A stretch of 64,000 nt of DNA from Sulfodiicoccus acidiphilus (GTDB lineage Archaea > Thermoproteota > Thermoprotei_A > Sulfolobales > Sulfolobaceae): the NCBI RefSeq assembly GCF_003967175.1, contig NZ_AP018553.1, positions 1,116,001 to 1,180,000 on the forward strand, given 5' to 3'. Position numbers and translations under genes: made by a program. The first letter of the stretch is position 1, and every line of letters starts with the position of its first letter. The notes beneath the pieces are model-generated. The model saw only the letters and a list, made by a program, of their open reading frames with translations. It was not told where the DNA came from and did not search any database. Of this stretch, positions 38,865 through 48,823 are shown one piece after another.

Positions 38865-41105
38865 TTGTCTCTGAGGTTGAAACATCAAGAGCAACTGCAG
38901 ATAGTAGGGATGCATTGTGCCACATGCGCCATTACAGTACGGAAGGCTATAGTTTCGACTCCTGGAGTAGAAGAGGCGGAAGTTAACTTAGCTTCTGGCG
39001 AGGCTAAAGTGATTCTAGCAGGAGGTTCGCTGAAGGACGTTGTAAAGAGCGTAAGAAGGTCTGGTTACGATGTGATACTGGGAACAGCGTCCTTCCTCAT
39101 AGATGTTAGGCCGGAGGAATTCGGTAAGGTGAGACAGCGAATAGAGGAAATGGAAGGAGTGGTATTGGCGACGATCTCAGCAACAGGTGTGGTGAGAGTT
39201 GAATACAACCCCTATTCGACTTCGGCTTCAGAGATAGAGAGAGAGCTAACCAAGATGGGTTTTAAGGTGGAACGGGCAGGACAGTTGAGAGTTGCCAAGG
39301 CTGAGGTAGAGTTTAGATCACTCCTTCAGCGGCTTCTGGTCGCCTCGATCTTCACTGCTTTGGTGTTGGCACTGCGAGGCCTTCCCATCACATCTATATT
39401 GAGCAGCGCGGTAGTAGTATTTTATGCAGGAATCGGGTTTCATAAAGGTGCACTAAGGGCACTAAGGAACAGAAGCGCTAACATGGACACCCTTGTTTCC
39501 TTATCGTCCCTTATTCTTTGGGCCTTCAGTTCAGTCTCACTTCTACTAAATCATTTGCGACCTTCCATATACTACTTCGACGGGGCGGCCATGTTAGTTA
39601 CGTTCATCCTCGTAGGAAGAAGCCTGGAGTCTTATCTTAAGTTCAAATCCTCAGAGGAAGTTCCCTCCATGGTTAGGCTGAAGGCAAGAAAGCTGAACGG
39701 TGAGTTGGAGGAAGAGGTGGACACGACTGAGTTGAACGTTGGAGATTTGGTCGCAGTGAAGTCTGGGGAGAGAGTTCCAGTGGACGGAGTGGTCAACTAT
39801 GGTGAAGGAGAGGTAGAGGAGTCCCTATTGACGGGTGAGTCTAAACCTGTGTTGAAGCGTGTCGGAGACCCGGTCTTAGCTGGAGCTATGCTAGTCAACG
39901 GCTATCTTCAAGTACGTGTTACGCGCAGTCCAGAGCGGGGCTACTTGGCTCAAGTTGTGAGAGCAGTGAGAGAGGCCCAAGCGGCTAGGTTACCAGTACA
40001 AGACTTGGTGGATAAAGTGTCGGCCTACTTCGTTCCATTGGTTATGGCGGCGTCTCTACTAGCCTTCTCTGTTTGGTACTTCCTTCTGGGGACGGGGTTA
40101 GTTCAATCGATCCTGATAGCGGTCTCTGTCCTGGCCGCGGCCTGTCCTTGTGCGCTAGGATTGGCAACCCCTTTGGCGGTTCTAAGCTCGATTAACAGGG
40201 CCACCAGAAAGGGGATTGTTATAAGGAGGGGAGAGGCTCTACAGAGCCTACGTGAAGTAAAGGCGATAGTCTTCGATAAGACGGGAACGCTTACTGAGGG
40301 GAAGCTGAAAGTGATAAAGGTGAACGAGCTCATTCCTGGTTCCGCGGAAATGGCGGCTGCAGCTGAGGAGCGTAGCTCGCATCCAGTAGCAAAGGCTATA
40401 GCATCCCTTCGCAGGACTACCCATGAGGTCACAGACTTCGAAGAGTTCCCAGGCCAGGGAGTTTATGCCAAGGTAGACGGAGTGGACGTGATAGTAGGAA
40501 GAAGGGACTTCATTCAGTCCAACGCAGATGGGGAACCGCTTGAGGATGGAGATGTTTTATACGCCTTAAATGGAAGGATAGCAGGCTCATTTACCGTAAG
40601 GGATTCCCTGAGAGCCGATGCACTAGATACCTTAGGGCGTCTACTATCTCGCGGAATTAGGGTAGTTGTTGCAACAGGGGACAGTAAAGGTGTAGACATA
40701 AACGGCGTCGAAGTCCATACTGGTCTTCTCCCTGAGGAGAAGGTCGAACTGGTGAGGAGGTTGAAGTCGTCGGGCAAGGTGGCCTTCGTGGGCGACGGGA
40801 TTAACGACGCCGCCGCTATGGCGGAGGCCGACGTTGGGATAGCGTTCTCCAGTGGAACCGATCTCGCAAAGAAAGCTGGAGACGTAATTGTTCCTAATCT
40901 TCACTCTGTTCTTGAACTCTTTAGACTTTCCGAGAGGACCTTGAGGAAGGTTAAACAGAACTTAACGTGGGCATTTGGTTACAACGCCCTCCTTCTTCCC
41001 TTAGCAGCTGGGATCCTATACCCCGAGCTGTGGCTTCCTCCACAGTACTCGGCCTTAGCCATGTCTATGAGTAGCGTGATAGTGAGTCTCTGGTCTTTTC
41101 TGTAG
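38865..41105 (+). CDS. copA: copper-exporting P1B-type ATPase
   Basis: About 746 residues. An N-terminal heavy-metal domain has GMHCATC. A second ferredoxin-like domain (about 80-145) lacks the CxxC pair. Then come membrane helices, the phosphatase loop LLTGESKPV, the ion motif CPCALGLATP, the phosphorylation site DKTGTLTEGK, an HP pair in SSHPVAKA, and the hinge VGDGINDAAAMAEADVG. It exports Cu(I) at the expense of ATP. The start is TTG at 38865, coupled to copM. A good match to Sulfolobales CopA. Confidence 0.94.
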   Translation: MSLRLKHQEQLQIVGMHCATCAITVRKAIVSTPGVEEAEVNLASGEAKVILAGGSLKDVVKSVRRSGYDVILGTASFLIDVRPEEFGKVRQRIEEMEGVVLATISATGVVRVEYNPYSTSASEIERELTKMGFKVERAGQLRVAKAEVEFRSLLQRLLVASIFTALVLALRGLPITSILSSAVVVFYAGIGFHKGALRALRNRSANMDTLVSLSSLILWAFSSVSLLLNHLRPSIYYFDGAAMLVTFILVGRSLESYLKFKSSEEVPSMVRLKARKLNGELEEEVDTTELNVGDLVAVKSGERVPVDGVVNYGEGEVEESLLTGESKPVLKRVGDPVLAGAMLVNGYLQVRVTRSPERGYLAQVVRAVREAQAARLPVQDLVDKVSAYFVPLVMAASLLAFSVWYFLLGTGLVQSILIAVSVLAAACPCALGLATPLAVLSSINRATRKGIVIRRGEALQSLREVKAIVFDKTGTLTEGKLKVIKVNELIPGSAEMAAAAEERSSHPVAKAIASLRRTTHEVTDFEEFPGQGVYAKVDGVDVIVGRRDFIQSNADGEPLEDGDVLYALNGRIAGSFTVRDSLRADALDTLGRLLSRGIRVVVATGDSKGVDINGVEVHTGLLPEEKVELVRRLKSSGKVAFVGDGINDAAAMAEADVGIAFSSGTDLAKKAGDVIVPNLHSVLELFRLSERTLRKVKQNLTWAFGYNALLLPLAAGILYPELWLPPQYSALAMSMSSVIVSLWSFL

Positions 41106-41112
41106 ACTAGCC

Positions 41113-41646
41113 TTACGTCTTAAGAAGTCCTAGTAAGTGGCCCACCTCTGGTAGAACCAGCTCTCGCATAGCTAGTTTAACCGCTTGAGGCGACCCCGGG
41201 AGGGCATAGACTATCTTCCCCTCTACAATGCCCGCTGTAGCTCTTGTTAGGTACGCCGCCGCCCTGACGTCAGGGTCGCTGTAACTAACCGACCTGAAGA
41301 CGTCAGAGAAACCTATTATTTCCTTGTCGAAAATCGACCTAACCACCTCGTAAGTGAGATCAGTGGGGCTATAGCCAGTTCCACCTGAGGTAACTACAAC
41401 GTCCACACCCTCACCCTCCAACGCGTCGAGTAGGGCTCTTAATATTTTAACTTTGGAGTCTGGCACTAAGGAATAACCAACCACTTTGTGACCAGATTCT
41501 ATGACTAGTTGTTTTATTAGGTCGCCCGACTCATCCACTATCGGCTCCTTATTCACCATTTTCCTATACCTCGAGCTGCTGATAGTGACGACGTAGAATC
41601 CGATTTCCTTGGGACCTCTCTCCGAATGTTCCTTCCTAGAGGCCAT
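41113..41646 (-). CDS. moaB: molybdenum cofactor biosynthesis protein MoaB/MogA-type
   Basis: A 177-residue MPT-binding protein with VTSGGTGYSPTDLTYE (about 87-102) and the LPGSPQAVKLAM motif near the C-terminus. The family adenylylates molybdopterin before molybdate insertion. It fits with the molybdenum hydroxylase subunits at 58.7-60.0 kb. It is convergent with copA. Confidence 0.9.
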   Translation of the reverse strand: MASRKEHSERGPKEIGFYVVTISSSRYRKMVNKEPIVDESGDLIKQLVIESGHKVVGYSLVPDSKVKILRALLDALEGEGVDVVVTSGGTGYSPTDLTYEVVRSIFDKEIIGFSDVFRSVSYSDPDVRAAAYLTRATAGIVEGKIVYALPGSPQAVKLAMRELVLPEVGHLLGLLKT

Positions 41647-41697
41647 CGCTTAACACGTGTAACAAAGAATAAATAAAATGCCTTCACCTGTGTCCAC

Positions 41698-42336
41698 GTG
41701 AGGAAGTGGTTATCCACCCTGGCCTTCGTTTCACATGGGGCAGTAGGCTACGCTTCAATCATCTTGTTAGCGTTTGGATATCTTACATATGTTGGAGAAC
41801 TTTTCCTATTATACTCCCTCACCTCGATCTTCGTTGCCTACTTCACGTTCGTCACAACTATGGAATCGACTTCAGCTGTGAGAACGCTCGCGGACAAACT
41901 AGAGAAGCTCATCGAGGAGAGAAAGGCACTGGACCCCACCAACTACAACCTATACCTGCTACATTCTGACATTCCCGCTCGCTTGCGTAGGATTTCCTCC
42001 ATAAATAACATGAGGATTCTCATCCTAATACTCGTTTTTGGGGTGATGCTGGAGATTCCTTTTCTTAATCTGCTAATAGTACTGTATTATCTAGCTAGAT
42101 CTTCTAATCTCCTAGCCGAGGCCACCAAGGCTGCTAGGGACTTGGGTCTACTAAGTGTAACTTCTAAGGAGGTGGGTCTACAGCTGGCCTTAGGCTTCAT
42201 TACAATGGGAGCCTCTCTGCCGACTGTAACTCTGTATCTCTCCAACTTGGCCTCCGCGGTAATGTCAGCACCTTTACCTCCGCCGCCAAGTCAAGGTTCA
42301 GATCAAGGAAGTCCCGCTCTAGGAGGAACCCCCTGA
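41698..42336 (+). CDS. hypothetical membrane protein
   Basis: A 212-residue protein with hydrophobic segments at about 10-30, 35-55 and 105-135, a charged region in between (ADKLEKLIEERKAL), another hydrophobic stretch near 165-190, and a proline/glycine-rich tail (APLPPPPSQGSDQG). No family recognised with confidence. The last 137 bp overlap the convergent gene at 42200, so one of the two C-termini may be mis-framed. Confidence 0.55.
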   Translation: MRKWLSTLAFVSHGAVGYASIILLAFGYLTYVGELFLLYSLTSIFVAYFTFVTTMESTSAVRTLADKLEKLIEERKALDPTNYNLYLLHSDIPARLRRISSINNMRILILILVFGVMLEIPFLNLLIVLYYLARSSNLLAEATKAARDLGLLSVTSKEVGLQLALGFITMGASLPTVTLYLSNLASAVMSAPLPPPPSQGSDQGSPALGGTP

Positions 42337-43063
42337 CCACTAGTTTAGTTCCATTAGGAAGCTCCGTAAACCTCGTCCTGAAGCTAGTAACTTCTACTGA
42401 CGTGCCGTCCTCCAAGGTTCCATTATATTTGACGGGAATGGTGAATGTTTTCCCGCCATTCAATTCAACTACTCCTTCGAACTTCCAGGTTCTCCTCACT
42501 TGTTCCCATTTCTCACACTCAACTATTTTGAACGTGTACTGGTGGCCTAAATACGTTCCCTCTAGGGCTCTCAAGGATTTCAGAGAGGCCATATCATCTC
42601 GATTTAACACTTCTATGTCCTCTTCTTTAGTTGTCGAGAGGGGTTGAGTTATACCTCGCTCTCTAAGATCTTTCAAAATGGAATAGTCCTCCGGTCTGAG
42701 GCTAATCAAGTCTATATCGCTTCCACTGCCCTGATAGAGCAAACTTCCCGTAACTCCTGCTTTCGGAAATAATCTCCTCAATTCCTCTGCGATAGACGCT
42801 TCTTTCGATTCGTTTGGGTTCCAGCTGAAAGGATCTAAGATCTTCGCTTCGTCGAGAGGAACAAGTGGAACCTCTCTCCCTATTTCTGGTAAGTACTTGA
42901 GGGGGGCAAGCCTCCTCGCTAGTTGTAGAGAGTCCCGCATGGTCTTGATCTTTCTTCCCATGAAGACTCGAGGTAGGGCCACCACTCTATTTGGGGGATG
43001 ATAACACCCCTTAACTGTCCAAACAGCTCCTTCGAATTCTAGGAAGTAACCTTCAGTTATCAT
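42200..43063 (-). CDS. nucleotidyltransferase-fold protein
   Basis: A 287-residue protein with a polymerase-beta-like signature: GSLLYQGSGSDIDLISL (about residue 110) gives the GS...DxD metal-binding motif. The N- and C-terminal parts are not assigned; a strand-rich C-terminal domain contains VEVTSFRTRFTELPNG. It could act on RNA, nucleotides or small molecules. Its last 45 codons overlap the convergent membrane-protein gene. Confidence 0.6.
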   Translation of the reverse strand: MITEGYFLEFEGAVWTVKGCYHPPNRVVALPRVFMGRKIKTMRDSLQLARRLAPLKYLPEIGREVPLVPLDEAKILDPFSWNPNESKEASIAEELRRLFPKAGVTGSLLYQGSGSDIDLISLRPEDYSILKDLRERGITQPLSTTKEEDIEVLNRDDMASLKSLRALEGTYLGHQYTFKIVECEKWEQVRRTWKFEGVVELNGGKTFTIPVKYNGTLEDGTSVEVTSFRTRFTELPNGTKLVVRGFLLERDFLDLNLDLAAEVKVLTLPRRPSWRDTELQSAERLPL

Positions 43064-43361
43064 CGCGTGTTATACGTTTTCGTACAGTCTAAAAATTAGA
43101 AGCAAATAACCATGTCGTAGGACAATCTCCTACTAGACTCTTAAAAAGATTATAATTGATAAATCAATATAATTTTTAATTTTATGTCTATTACTTCATT
43201 TCGAATTGCACATGAACTAACAACGCTTTTCTCCTTCAGATGATTTCACATATAGATTTCACAGATAGCTGAGAGCCGAAGCTCTTGTTGAGTTCGCTTA
43301 ATAGGGATCGAGTAAACCATAACATGGCACACTTGCGGGCAAACTGCGAGAGTGAAAAACT

Positions 43362-44855
43362 GTGAGTAAAAGAAGTGCAGTCTACATCGGACTGTTCAAC
43401 TTCGGTCTCCGGTTATTAATTGCCCCACTCTCCTTTCTCTTTACGCTACTGGTAGCTCGCTACCTCTCTAGCATGCCTGAGGGGACTCTAGTTTTTGGTT
43501 CTTGGCAATACATATTCGTGTTAGTAACGACTTATTTCACACTCCCTGGTGATATATTGTCCTTCATTACGTCACGTTATGCTGCTGAGGACAGACCTGT
43601 GGGCGGCGTGGTGTTGATGAACGTGGCCTTGGCTGCTATTTCGTCCATTCTCTTCTTTGCGCTGTCCCCTATCTTCGTCGCTCAAACGAAATATGTCCAG
43701 GGGACAATATTCTTTTATATTTCTCCTATTCTAATAATACTTACTTATCTTCTAAAGGTTACCAGTTCAATTGCAATAGGTAAGACCCCAGCCGTATATG
43801 GGGTATCAACCGTATTGTTTCAGGTAGCGCGTCTGGCCTTTGCTGTAGTAGCTATGTATGTACTTAACTTATCTGTAGCAGGAGTAATTCTGGCTTACTC
43901 TGTTGGGTATATAATTCAGACCTTAGTGAACCTAAGGTATGTTAAGGCTAACCTGAAGGTGGACATGAATATCGCGCTGGCCGCGCTGAAGAAATCTTTC
44001 GTGTTCGTGGTAAGCAAGCTACAGGGTCTAGCTGAAGCAACAATAATTATAATTGCAGTAGCCTATACGGGAAGCGCTGTAGTAAACTCGTACTTTGAGT
44101 CAGCCATAATTGTTTCCAACATCGCGAATTGGGCTGCATCCTTACCTAGTGGGGTAATAGCAGAGCTCAAGGACGAACCTAAGGCCTATGTCGTGGAATC
44201 TTCAGCCAAAATATTTGTCGTCTCATCAATGCTGCTTATGGCTCTCATAATCGCCGAAGCCAAACCTCTCCTTCATTTGATTAGACCTGACTACGTTGGC
44301 GCTCTCCTTGCGACTTACGTCATAGCTGCGTCAAACCTGTTAAGGAGCTTCGCCAACCTGTTCTATTACGCAGTAGGAATGAGGGATGAGACGTTAGCAG
44401 TAGAAGGAGGTAACTCGTTTAAGGGTCCAATGGGAACTATGGTTAGGAACAATGTACTTTTCTCAGCTATAGGAGTTGCGGTAAGCGTGACGTTGGGCTA
44501 CTTGTTTAGAACCTCTCCCTATTCGGTGGAAGTGGCTCTACTATCCATAGGCCCTGCGATAAACTCGGTCTACATGATCTACAACAGCGTGTCTAAGTCT
44601 AGACAATTGTACTCATTTCCATTTCCTTGGAGAGAAACGCTGGTCTCTACGGTGGGCGCCATAATCGCGGGAATCCCCTTCACACTGATCCCTATCCTCC
44701 ACATAAGTCAAATGATTGTCACAGGCCTCGGCGTGGTTGGGATTTACGCGATCTTGACTTACCTATTAAGCCCTTACGTCAGGAGGTTAGTATCAAGGGG
44801 ACTAGGCCTGGTGTTTGAGGCAATATCTAGAGCTCGTCCAGAGGATACTCCATGA
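43362..44855 (+). CDS. polysaccharide flippase-like (MOP/Wzx-type) membrane protein
   Basis: A 497-residue protein with about 12-14 membrane segments, an N-terminal FNFGLRLLIAPLSFLFTLLVARYL typical of MOP flippases, and short basic loops. It would move lipid-linked sugars across the membrane for glycoprotein or S-layer glycosylation. Transport specificity is inference. The GTG start at 43362 is preceded by an AT-rich 300-bp stretch (43064-43361) without a gene. Confidence 0.7.
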   Translation: MSKRSAVYIGLFNFGLRLLIAPLSFLFTLLVARYLSSMPEGTLVFGSWQYIFVLVTTYFTLPGDILSFITSRYAAEDRPVGGVVLMNVALAAISSILFFALSPIFVAQTKYVQGTIFFYISPILIILTYLLKVTSSIAIGKTPAVYGVSTVLFQVARLAFAVVAMYVLNLSVAGVILAYSVGYIIQTLVNLRYVKANLKVDMNIALAALKKSFVFVVSKLQGLAEATIIIIAVAYTGSAVVNSYFESAIIVSNIANWAASLPSGVIAELKDEPKAYVVESSAKIFVVSSMLLMALIIAEAKPLLHLIRPDYVGALLATYVIAASNLLRSFANLFYYAVGMRDETLAVEGGNSFKGPMGTMVRNNVLFSAIGVAVSVTLGYLFRTSPYSVEVALLSIGPAINSVYMIYNSVSKSRQLYSFPFPWRETLVSTVGAIIAGIPFTLIPILHISQMIVTGLGVVGIYAILTYLLSPYVRRLVSRGLGLVFEAISRARPEDTP

Positions 44856-45085
44856 GGGAAGGTACGCAATTTCCCTGAGCCCCTCCCGCCCTAAAGGGTG
44901 TTGTTCTTCTTTTTGTCAATAAATTACGCGATTAGCTGTGTCTAGACTCTGCTCACCTGAAAGGGTTTCCAGCAAAACATGCCTTCAATAACGTCAACTG
45001 TTTTGAGCCTTTGCTGGCCATCGCCTCTATCTCAAGTTCGGCCTTTCTTTTGGAGGAAGTTTTCTATCTCGTTCTGCCGGCCAAA

Positions 45086-46168
45086 CTACTCGAGCTCTAT
45101 AGTTGCCGGGGGCTTAGACGTCACGTCGTATAGAACCTCTCCCACTTGAGGTATTGACGCCAAAGCTTCTCCAAGTTCCATGAGACGTTCCTCAGGAATC
45201 TTAGCGAAATCAGCTGTCATGAAGTCGTCAGTAGTAACGGCCCTGATGCCGATCGCGTATTTGCCTTTTCCCTCGGCCACTTTGATCATCACGTGGGTTA
45301 CGTCCCCTGCACTCAGTTTCATTACAAGCTGCCTCACTGACTCCAAGTCCTTGTGATTCCATCCAATTGAGACAATTTTTCCATATACCCTGTTATCTCC
45401 CTTCACACCTGTAGCCCTAACTCTGTAAAACTTTACACCATCTCTCAATTCTCCCTCGGCCTCAAACACTACCGCGAAATACTGCGAGAAGTTTAGGTCA
45501 GCCAAATAGTTCTCAGTGAGATAGTTAGCTTCCCTGCACAGTTCAAGCTTCTCCTCGCTTATAGTACCTAACACTCTTACTAGCAACCCTGGACCAGGGA
45601 AAGGCTGTCTTCTCACTAGTTCCTCAGGCACTCCTAAGTACCTCGCCACAGCTCTAACCTCGTCCTTATACAGTTCTACAAGTGGCTCAACAACACTGAA
45701 TCCGTAGAGTTCCTTGGGATCTAGTCCAAGTTGCAAGAGAACGTTGTGCTGCGTCTTAATTCCTCCGGCAGTTTCGACCCAGTCTGCGGCTATGGTACCC
45801 TGAACTAAATGGGTAGCTCCGACTTCCTTAACAACCTCTCCAAGTTTCCTGTAAAAAAGCTCTCTGAACGTTTTCCTTTTTTCCTCGGCATCGCTTTTTC
45901 CATATAATTGAGATATGAAGTCCTTTCTGGCATCGATCACCCTAATTGGAATCAATGGCCTTAGAGCGGTGCTGACCGAGTTTACCTCTCCTTTCCTCAT
46001 GAATCCCGTATCTATCATGACTGGAGTTAACCTCTCTCTGAGAGCTCTGTAGGCCAAAATTGCGGCAGTGGTACTATCAATACCCCCACTCACCGCGGCC
46101 ACCGCCCTCCCTTCCACGCTTCTGAGCTTCGCTACGGCTTTCTCCACAAATGCTTTCGGCTCGATCAA
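45086..46168 (-). CDS. guaAB: GMP synthase, ATP pyrophosphatase subunit (GuaA subunit B)
   Basis: A 360-residue synthetase subunit that aminates XMP. The PP-loop SGGIDSTTAA (about 27-36), QGTIAADWVET, and the RRQPFPGPGLLVRVLG motif are diagnostic. Archaea encode the glutaminase subunit separately; it is not in this window. The start is TTG at 46168, about 25 bp after a TATA box. The 44856-45085 gap carries only a possible family B end remnant near 44880. Confidence 0.93.
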   Translation of the reverse strand: MIEPKAFVEKAVAKLRSVEGRAVAAVSGGIDSTTAAILAYRALRERLTPVMIDTGFMRKGEVNSVSTALRPLIPIRVIDARKDFISQLYGKSDAEEKRKTFRELFYRKLGEVVKEVGATHLVQGTIAADWVETAGGIKTQHNVLLQLGLDPKELYGFSVVEPLVELYKDEVRAVARYLGVPEELVRRQPFPGPGLLVRVLGTISEEKLELCREANYLTENYLADLNFSQYFAVVFEAEGELRDGVKFYRVRATGVKGDNRVYGKIVSIGWNHKDLESVRQLVMKLSAGDVTHVMIKVAEGKGKYAIGIRAVTTDDFMTADFAKIPEERLMELGEALASIPQVGEVLYDVTSKPPATIELE

Positions 46169-46190
46169 GTTGAGTGTACTATCCTGTACG

Positions 46191-46200
46191 ATATTATAGG
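46191..46200 (-). promoter_or_regulatory. TATA box of GMP synthase subunit B
   Basis: Minus-strand CCTATAATAT lies 23-32 bp before the TTG at 46168, fitting a leaderless transcript. Confidence 0.5.
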
Positions 46201-46556
46201 TTTGGGGGATTCGTTATACGGAGAAGTTCTTCGGAAATACGTGTTGTAGTATAAGTTCTCGTCATAACGCTCTCCGAATGATCAGTGTAAACTCAGAACG
46301 TCAGTTGAAGCCCCGAACGCCATAAAGAAACCCCTTCAGAGTTAGGAGGAAATTAGAACCAGGACTATGACTGATAGAAAGGATTTCCAAACCCCTGACC
46401 CCCTCCTTTTAGAGGGGGTTCCACTGGATCTCGAAGGTTACACCTCTTTACGGACGCTAATTTCGTTGTGGTCTACGACGAAGGACAACCGTTTCTCGAC
46501 CATTGACATCACGCCTCCAGTGGCCTTCCTCAAGATGTTTAGCGTTCTATTCGAGT

Positions 46557-47835
46557 GTAAACTACCCCGTCCTCACGGACGGGGCTTCGGGGTTTCCAGT
46601 ACCCTTCGCGGTGCACCTTCATCTCCCCTTCGGGTTGTTTACCTACCCCCGACCCGTACCTCTCGTTGAGGCACGGGCTACGTTGATCGACGCGTTCAAG
46701 TCGCGGTTACGTACCACACCGCACTTACGTCTGTATTCCCTTCCGTCCGTGCGGGCAACGTGCCCGCATCTGTGACAAGTTCTTGAAGTATTTCTAGGGT
46801 TAATGTATACCACTTTTATACCGTTGATCTTCGCTTTGTACTCTATCATGCTCTGTAGCCTTCTAAACGGCAACGAGTGAAATCTCCTATCGAGTTTCTT
46901 GCTCTCCTTGAATTTCTCCCTAATTCCTGTGAGCTTCTCCACGACTATCACTGGGGAAGGGAACTTTTTAGCGTAATCGACGACCTTCTTGGAGATAACG
47001 TGAAGCTCATGATTTACCATTCTTCTTTCCTTCCCCTTATCTTCACCACGTCGAGCCTCCTCTTTTCCTGGAGCTTCTTCCTTATGTTGAAGTACTCGTG
47101 CCTAATTTCCTTAATCCTTGACCCTTCGAAGAAAGTACCTCTGACGGGTTTTCCGTTAACTAATGCGACCACTGTAGCTAGGTTTCTCTCACCTAGATCG
47201 ATGCCTATAGGAGTTCGTAGTTCGTATTTAACGAACGGTTTCTCGAGGGTGAAATAGGCGTACCATTCTCCATCTCCCTTTACGAGTTCAACTTGTTGTG
47301 TAGACCACTCGCTGTTATCGTTGAGTGCGTCGTTCATTAACTTGCCTTGTCTCTCTCCTAACTGTATTGGGTACCAAACCCCTTCACCGTCCAATTGTAG
47401 GTACAACCAGTAAGGTGTTAATTTAGTGTCCCTCTTCACGAGCTTGAACGCACGGTAGTTCACCCGTATGGATGTACGGTTTATGTGAAACTCTCTTCCC
47501 TCATTTAGTTTCACTAGCTCTACTGCCTTATCTCTCGCTGTTAGTGTAAGTGTGGAAGATAGACCAAACCTCCTTCTAGCCTCTTTGTATGCTTTCTGTT
47601 GAAGGAGTTCCTTATCCCTTATCTTAAAGGAGACGAAGAATTTAACAGCCTTCAAGTATCTCTCTAGGACTACGTTTAGCTTACGCCTCTTCTCTTTATT
47701 AGGATTCAAAATTTTTCCTTTTATAGATATCTTAACTTCGGATTTCAAGGAACATCCCAAATCTTTTTATGTCTGTTTTGGTATTTAATTTATATTTACA
47801 CTCCCCGCCCTTACGGACGGGGTCTCTGGCGAGAA
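46557..47835 (-). mobile_element. IS200/IS605-type element with frameshifted tnpB (parent type of family B)
   Basis: Minus orientation. The left-end hairpin (GACCCCGTCCGTAAGGGCGGGG) is near 47801-47824. One tnpB follows. The right end has the hairpin GAAGCCCCGTCCGTGAGGACGGGG and TAGTTTAC at about 46557. The right end matches that of the family B elements. No tnpA is present. Confidence 0.7.
46643..47760 (-). pseudogene. tnpB: TnpB RNA-guided nuclease, one frameshift
   Basis: About 372 residues in two pieces (47760-47014 and 47020-46643). The RuvC acidic residues are in IGIDLGERNLATVV, VIVVEKLTGIREKF and VRNRDLNASINVA. The zinc ribbon has TCHRCG and a final KCG, but the third cysteine position is occupied by arginine (YRRKCG). 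The break is in ATAAGGGGAAGG near 47030; one added G restores RGKERRMVNHELHVISK. Whether the enzyme is functional after repair is uncertain because of the altered zinc ribbon. Confidence 0.8.
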
Positions 47836-48823
47836 AGATGAACGGAGTTTTGTCATTGATTAAGGATATTTCACTACTCCCCTTGGGTGTCTCCTGACCT
47901 GAAGAGCGTGGCGAGCATGATACCTGGACGTGCTGTTCTGCATCGCCTCCTACACAATGTCATGGAGTCAACGAGGAGACTCCACCGCTACAGGAACTTC
48001 TCCTCCAACCTGCTGAGGACTTCCACGGTCCGAGGCTCTTTGTCATGTACCTGGGCCACCCTCAACATCTCTCAAAATAGAGCAATAAGTTCACTGTGGA
48101 TTTGTGGTCCTATCGAAAGTCGATTCAGTGCCTAGAGTTGAAGACGGTGGAGTATGAACAGTCTCTTCTTCCCGCTTAACTCCTGATGGATGTCAGGCTC
48201 ATCCAAATCCTTGACCCTGTCTCCCTGGGAGCACTTCTGCGATCCTCTCCTGGAAATGGACGTAGGTCTCCTCGATCTTCACTTTCTTGTAGGGCAACAA
48301 GGTGCAGTTGTCCACGCTGGGTTAGGCGTTTATGCCGAGGTTCATGGAGACAGCTCTGTCCCCTCGTGTTGTTTAACCCCCGTTAAGTTAAATTTGGATT
48401 ACTTTTATTTCTCTCTCTGGAAATGCATGTTCTTCTTTCCCGTCTCCCTCCTTAGCCTCCACCAAGAAACCATGGAACAGGAGACGAACCCACGTTTGTC
48501 CTGTTCTCGAATTGTTTGGTGGACGCTTTCCTTCGGTATCGCGGAAGGGATCGGCTGCTCACTCCTTCGTAGTTGACTAGAGGAAGAAGCCTCACGCACC
48601 TGTGCCACCACTATTTAAAAAGAGCATCTATCTTCGCCGGCGAGACCTTCCGCCTCCTCCTACCACGTTAAGGTAAAAACAGGGATATAATGTGACGCGA
48701 GAAGTTGAAGGTATGAAGTTGGCCGAGGAGTTGCGTTAATTACTCAGAGTCTATGACTCTGTTTAGTCCCATGATGTCCAGCGGATCGGCTGAGGTGTGA
48801 TGAAATTGTGAAAAAAGCTGAGG
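47836..48823. other. gene-free stretch with mobile-element debris
   Basis: I see no gene. A left-end-like sequence on the minus strand (TTAACGGGGGTTAAAC, 48371-48386) and a weaker one near 48640-48672 (ACCTTAACGTGGTAGG, then GGCGGAAGG) show that older elements inserted here. Frames of 60-130 codons in this region have no family features. Confidence 0.4.

Noticed and set aside
43230-43275. Possible C/D box RNA (AGATGATTT ... AGCTGAG)
   Set aside because: Too short between boxes for an archaeal sRNA and no C'/D' pair.
46440-46560. Possible transposase fragment (FVVVYDEGQPFLDH)
   Set aside because: Too short and not matched to a known family with confidence.
48797-48823. Possible C/D box small RNA (GTGATGA followed by CTGA 14 nt later)
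   Set aside because: No convincing C' and D boxes follow at the expected spacing, and the region is mobile-element debris next to a gene end.
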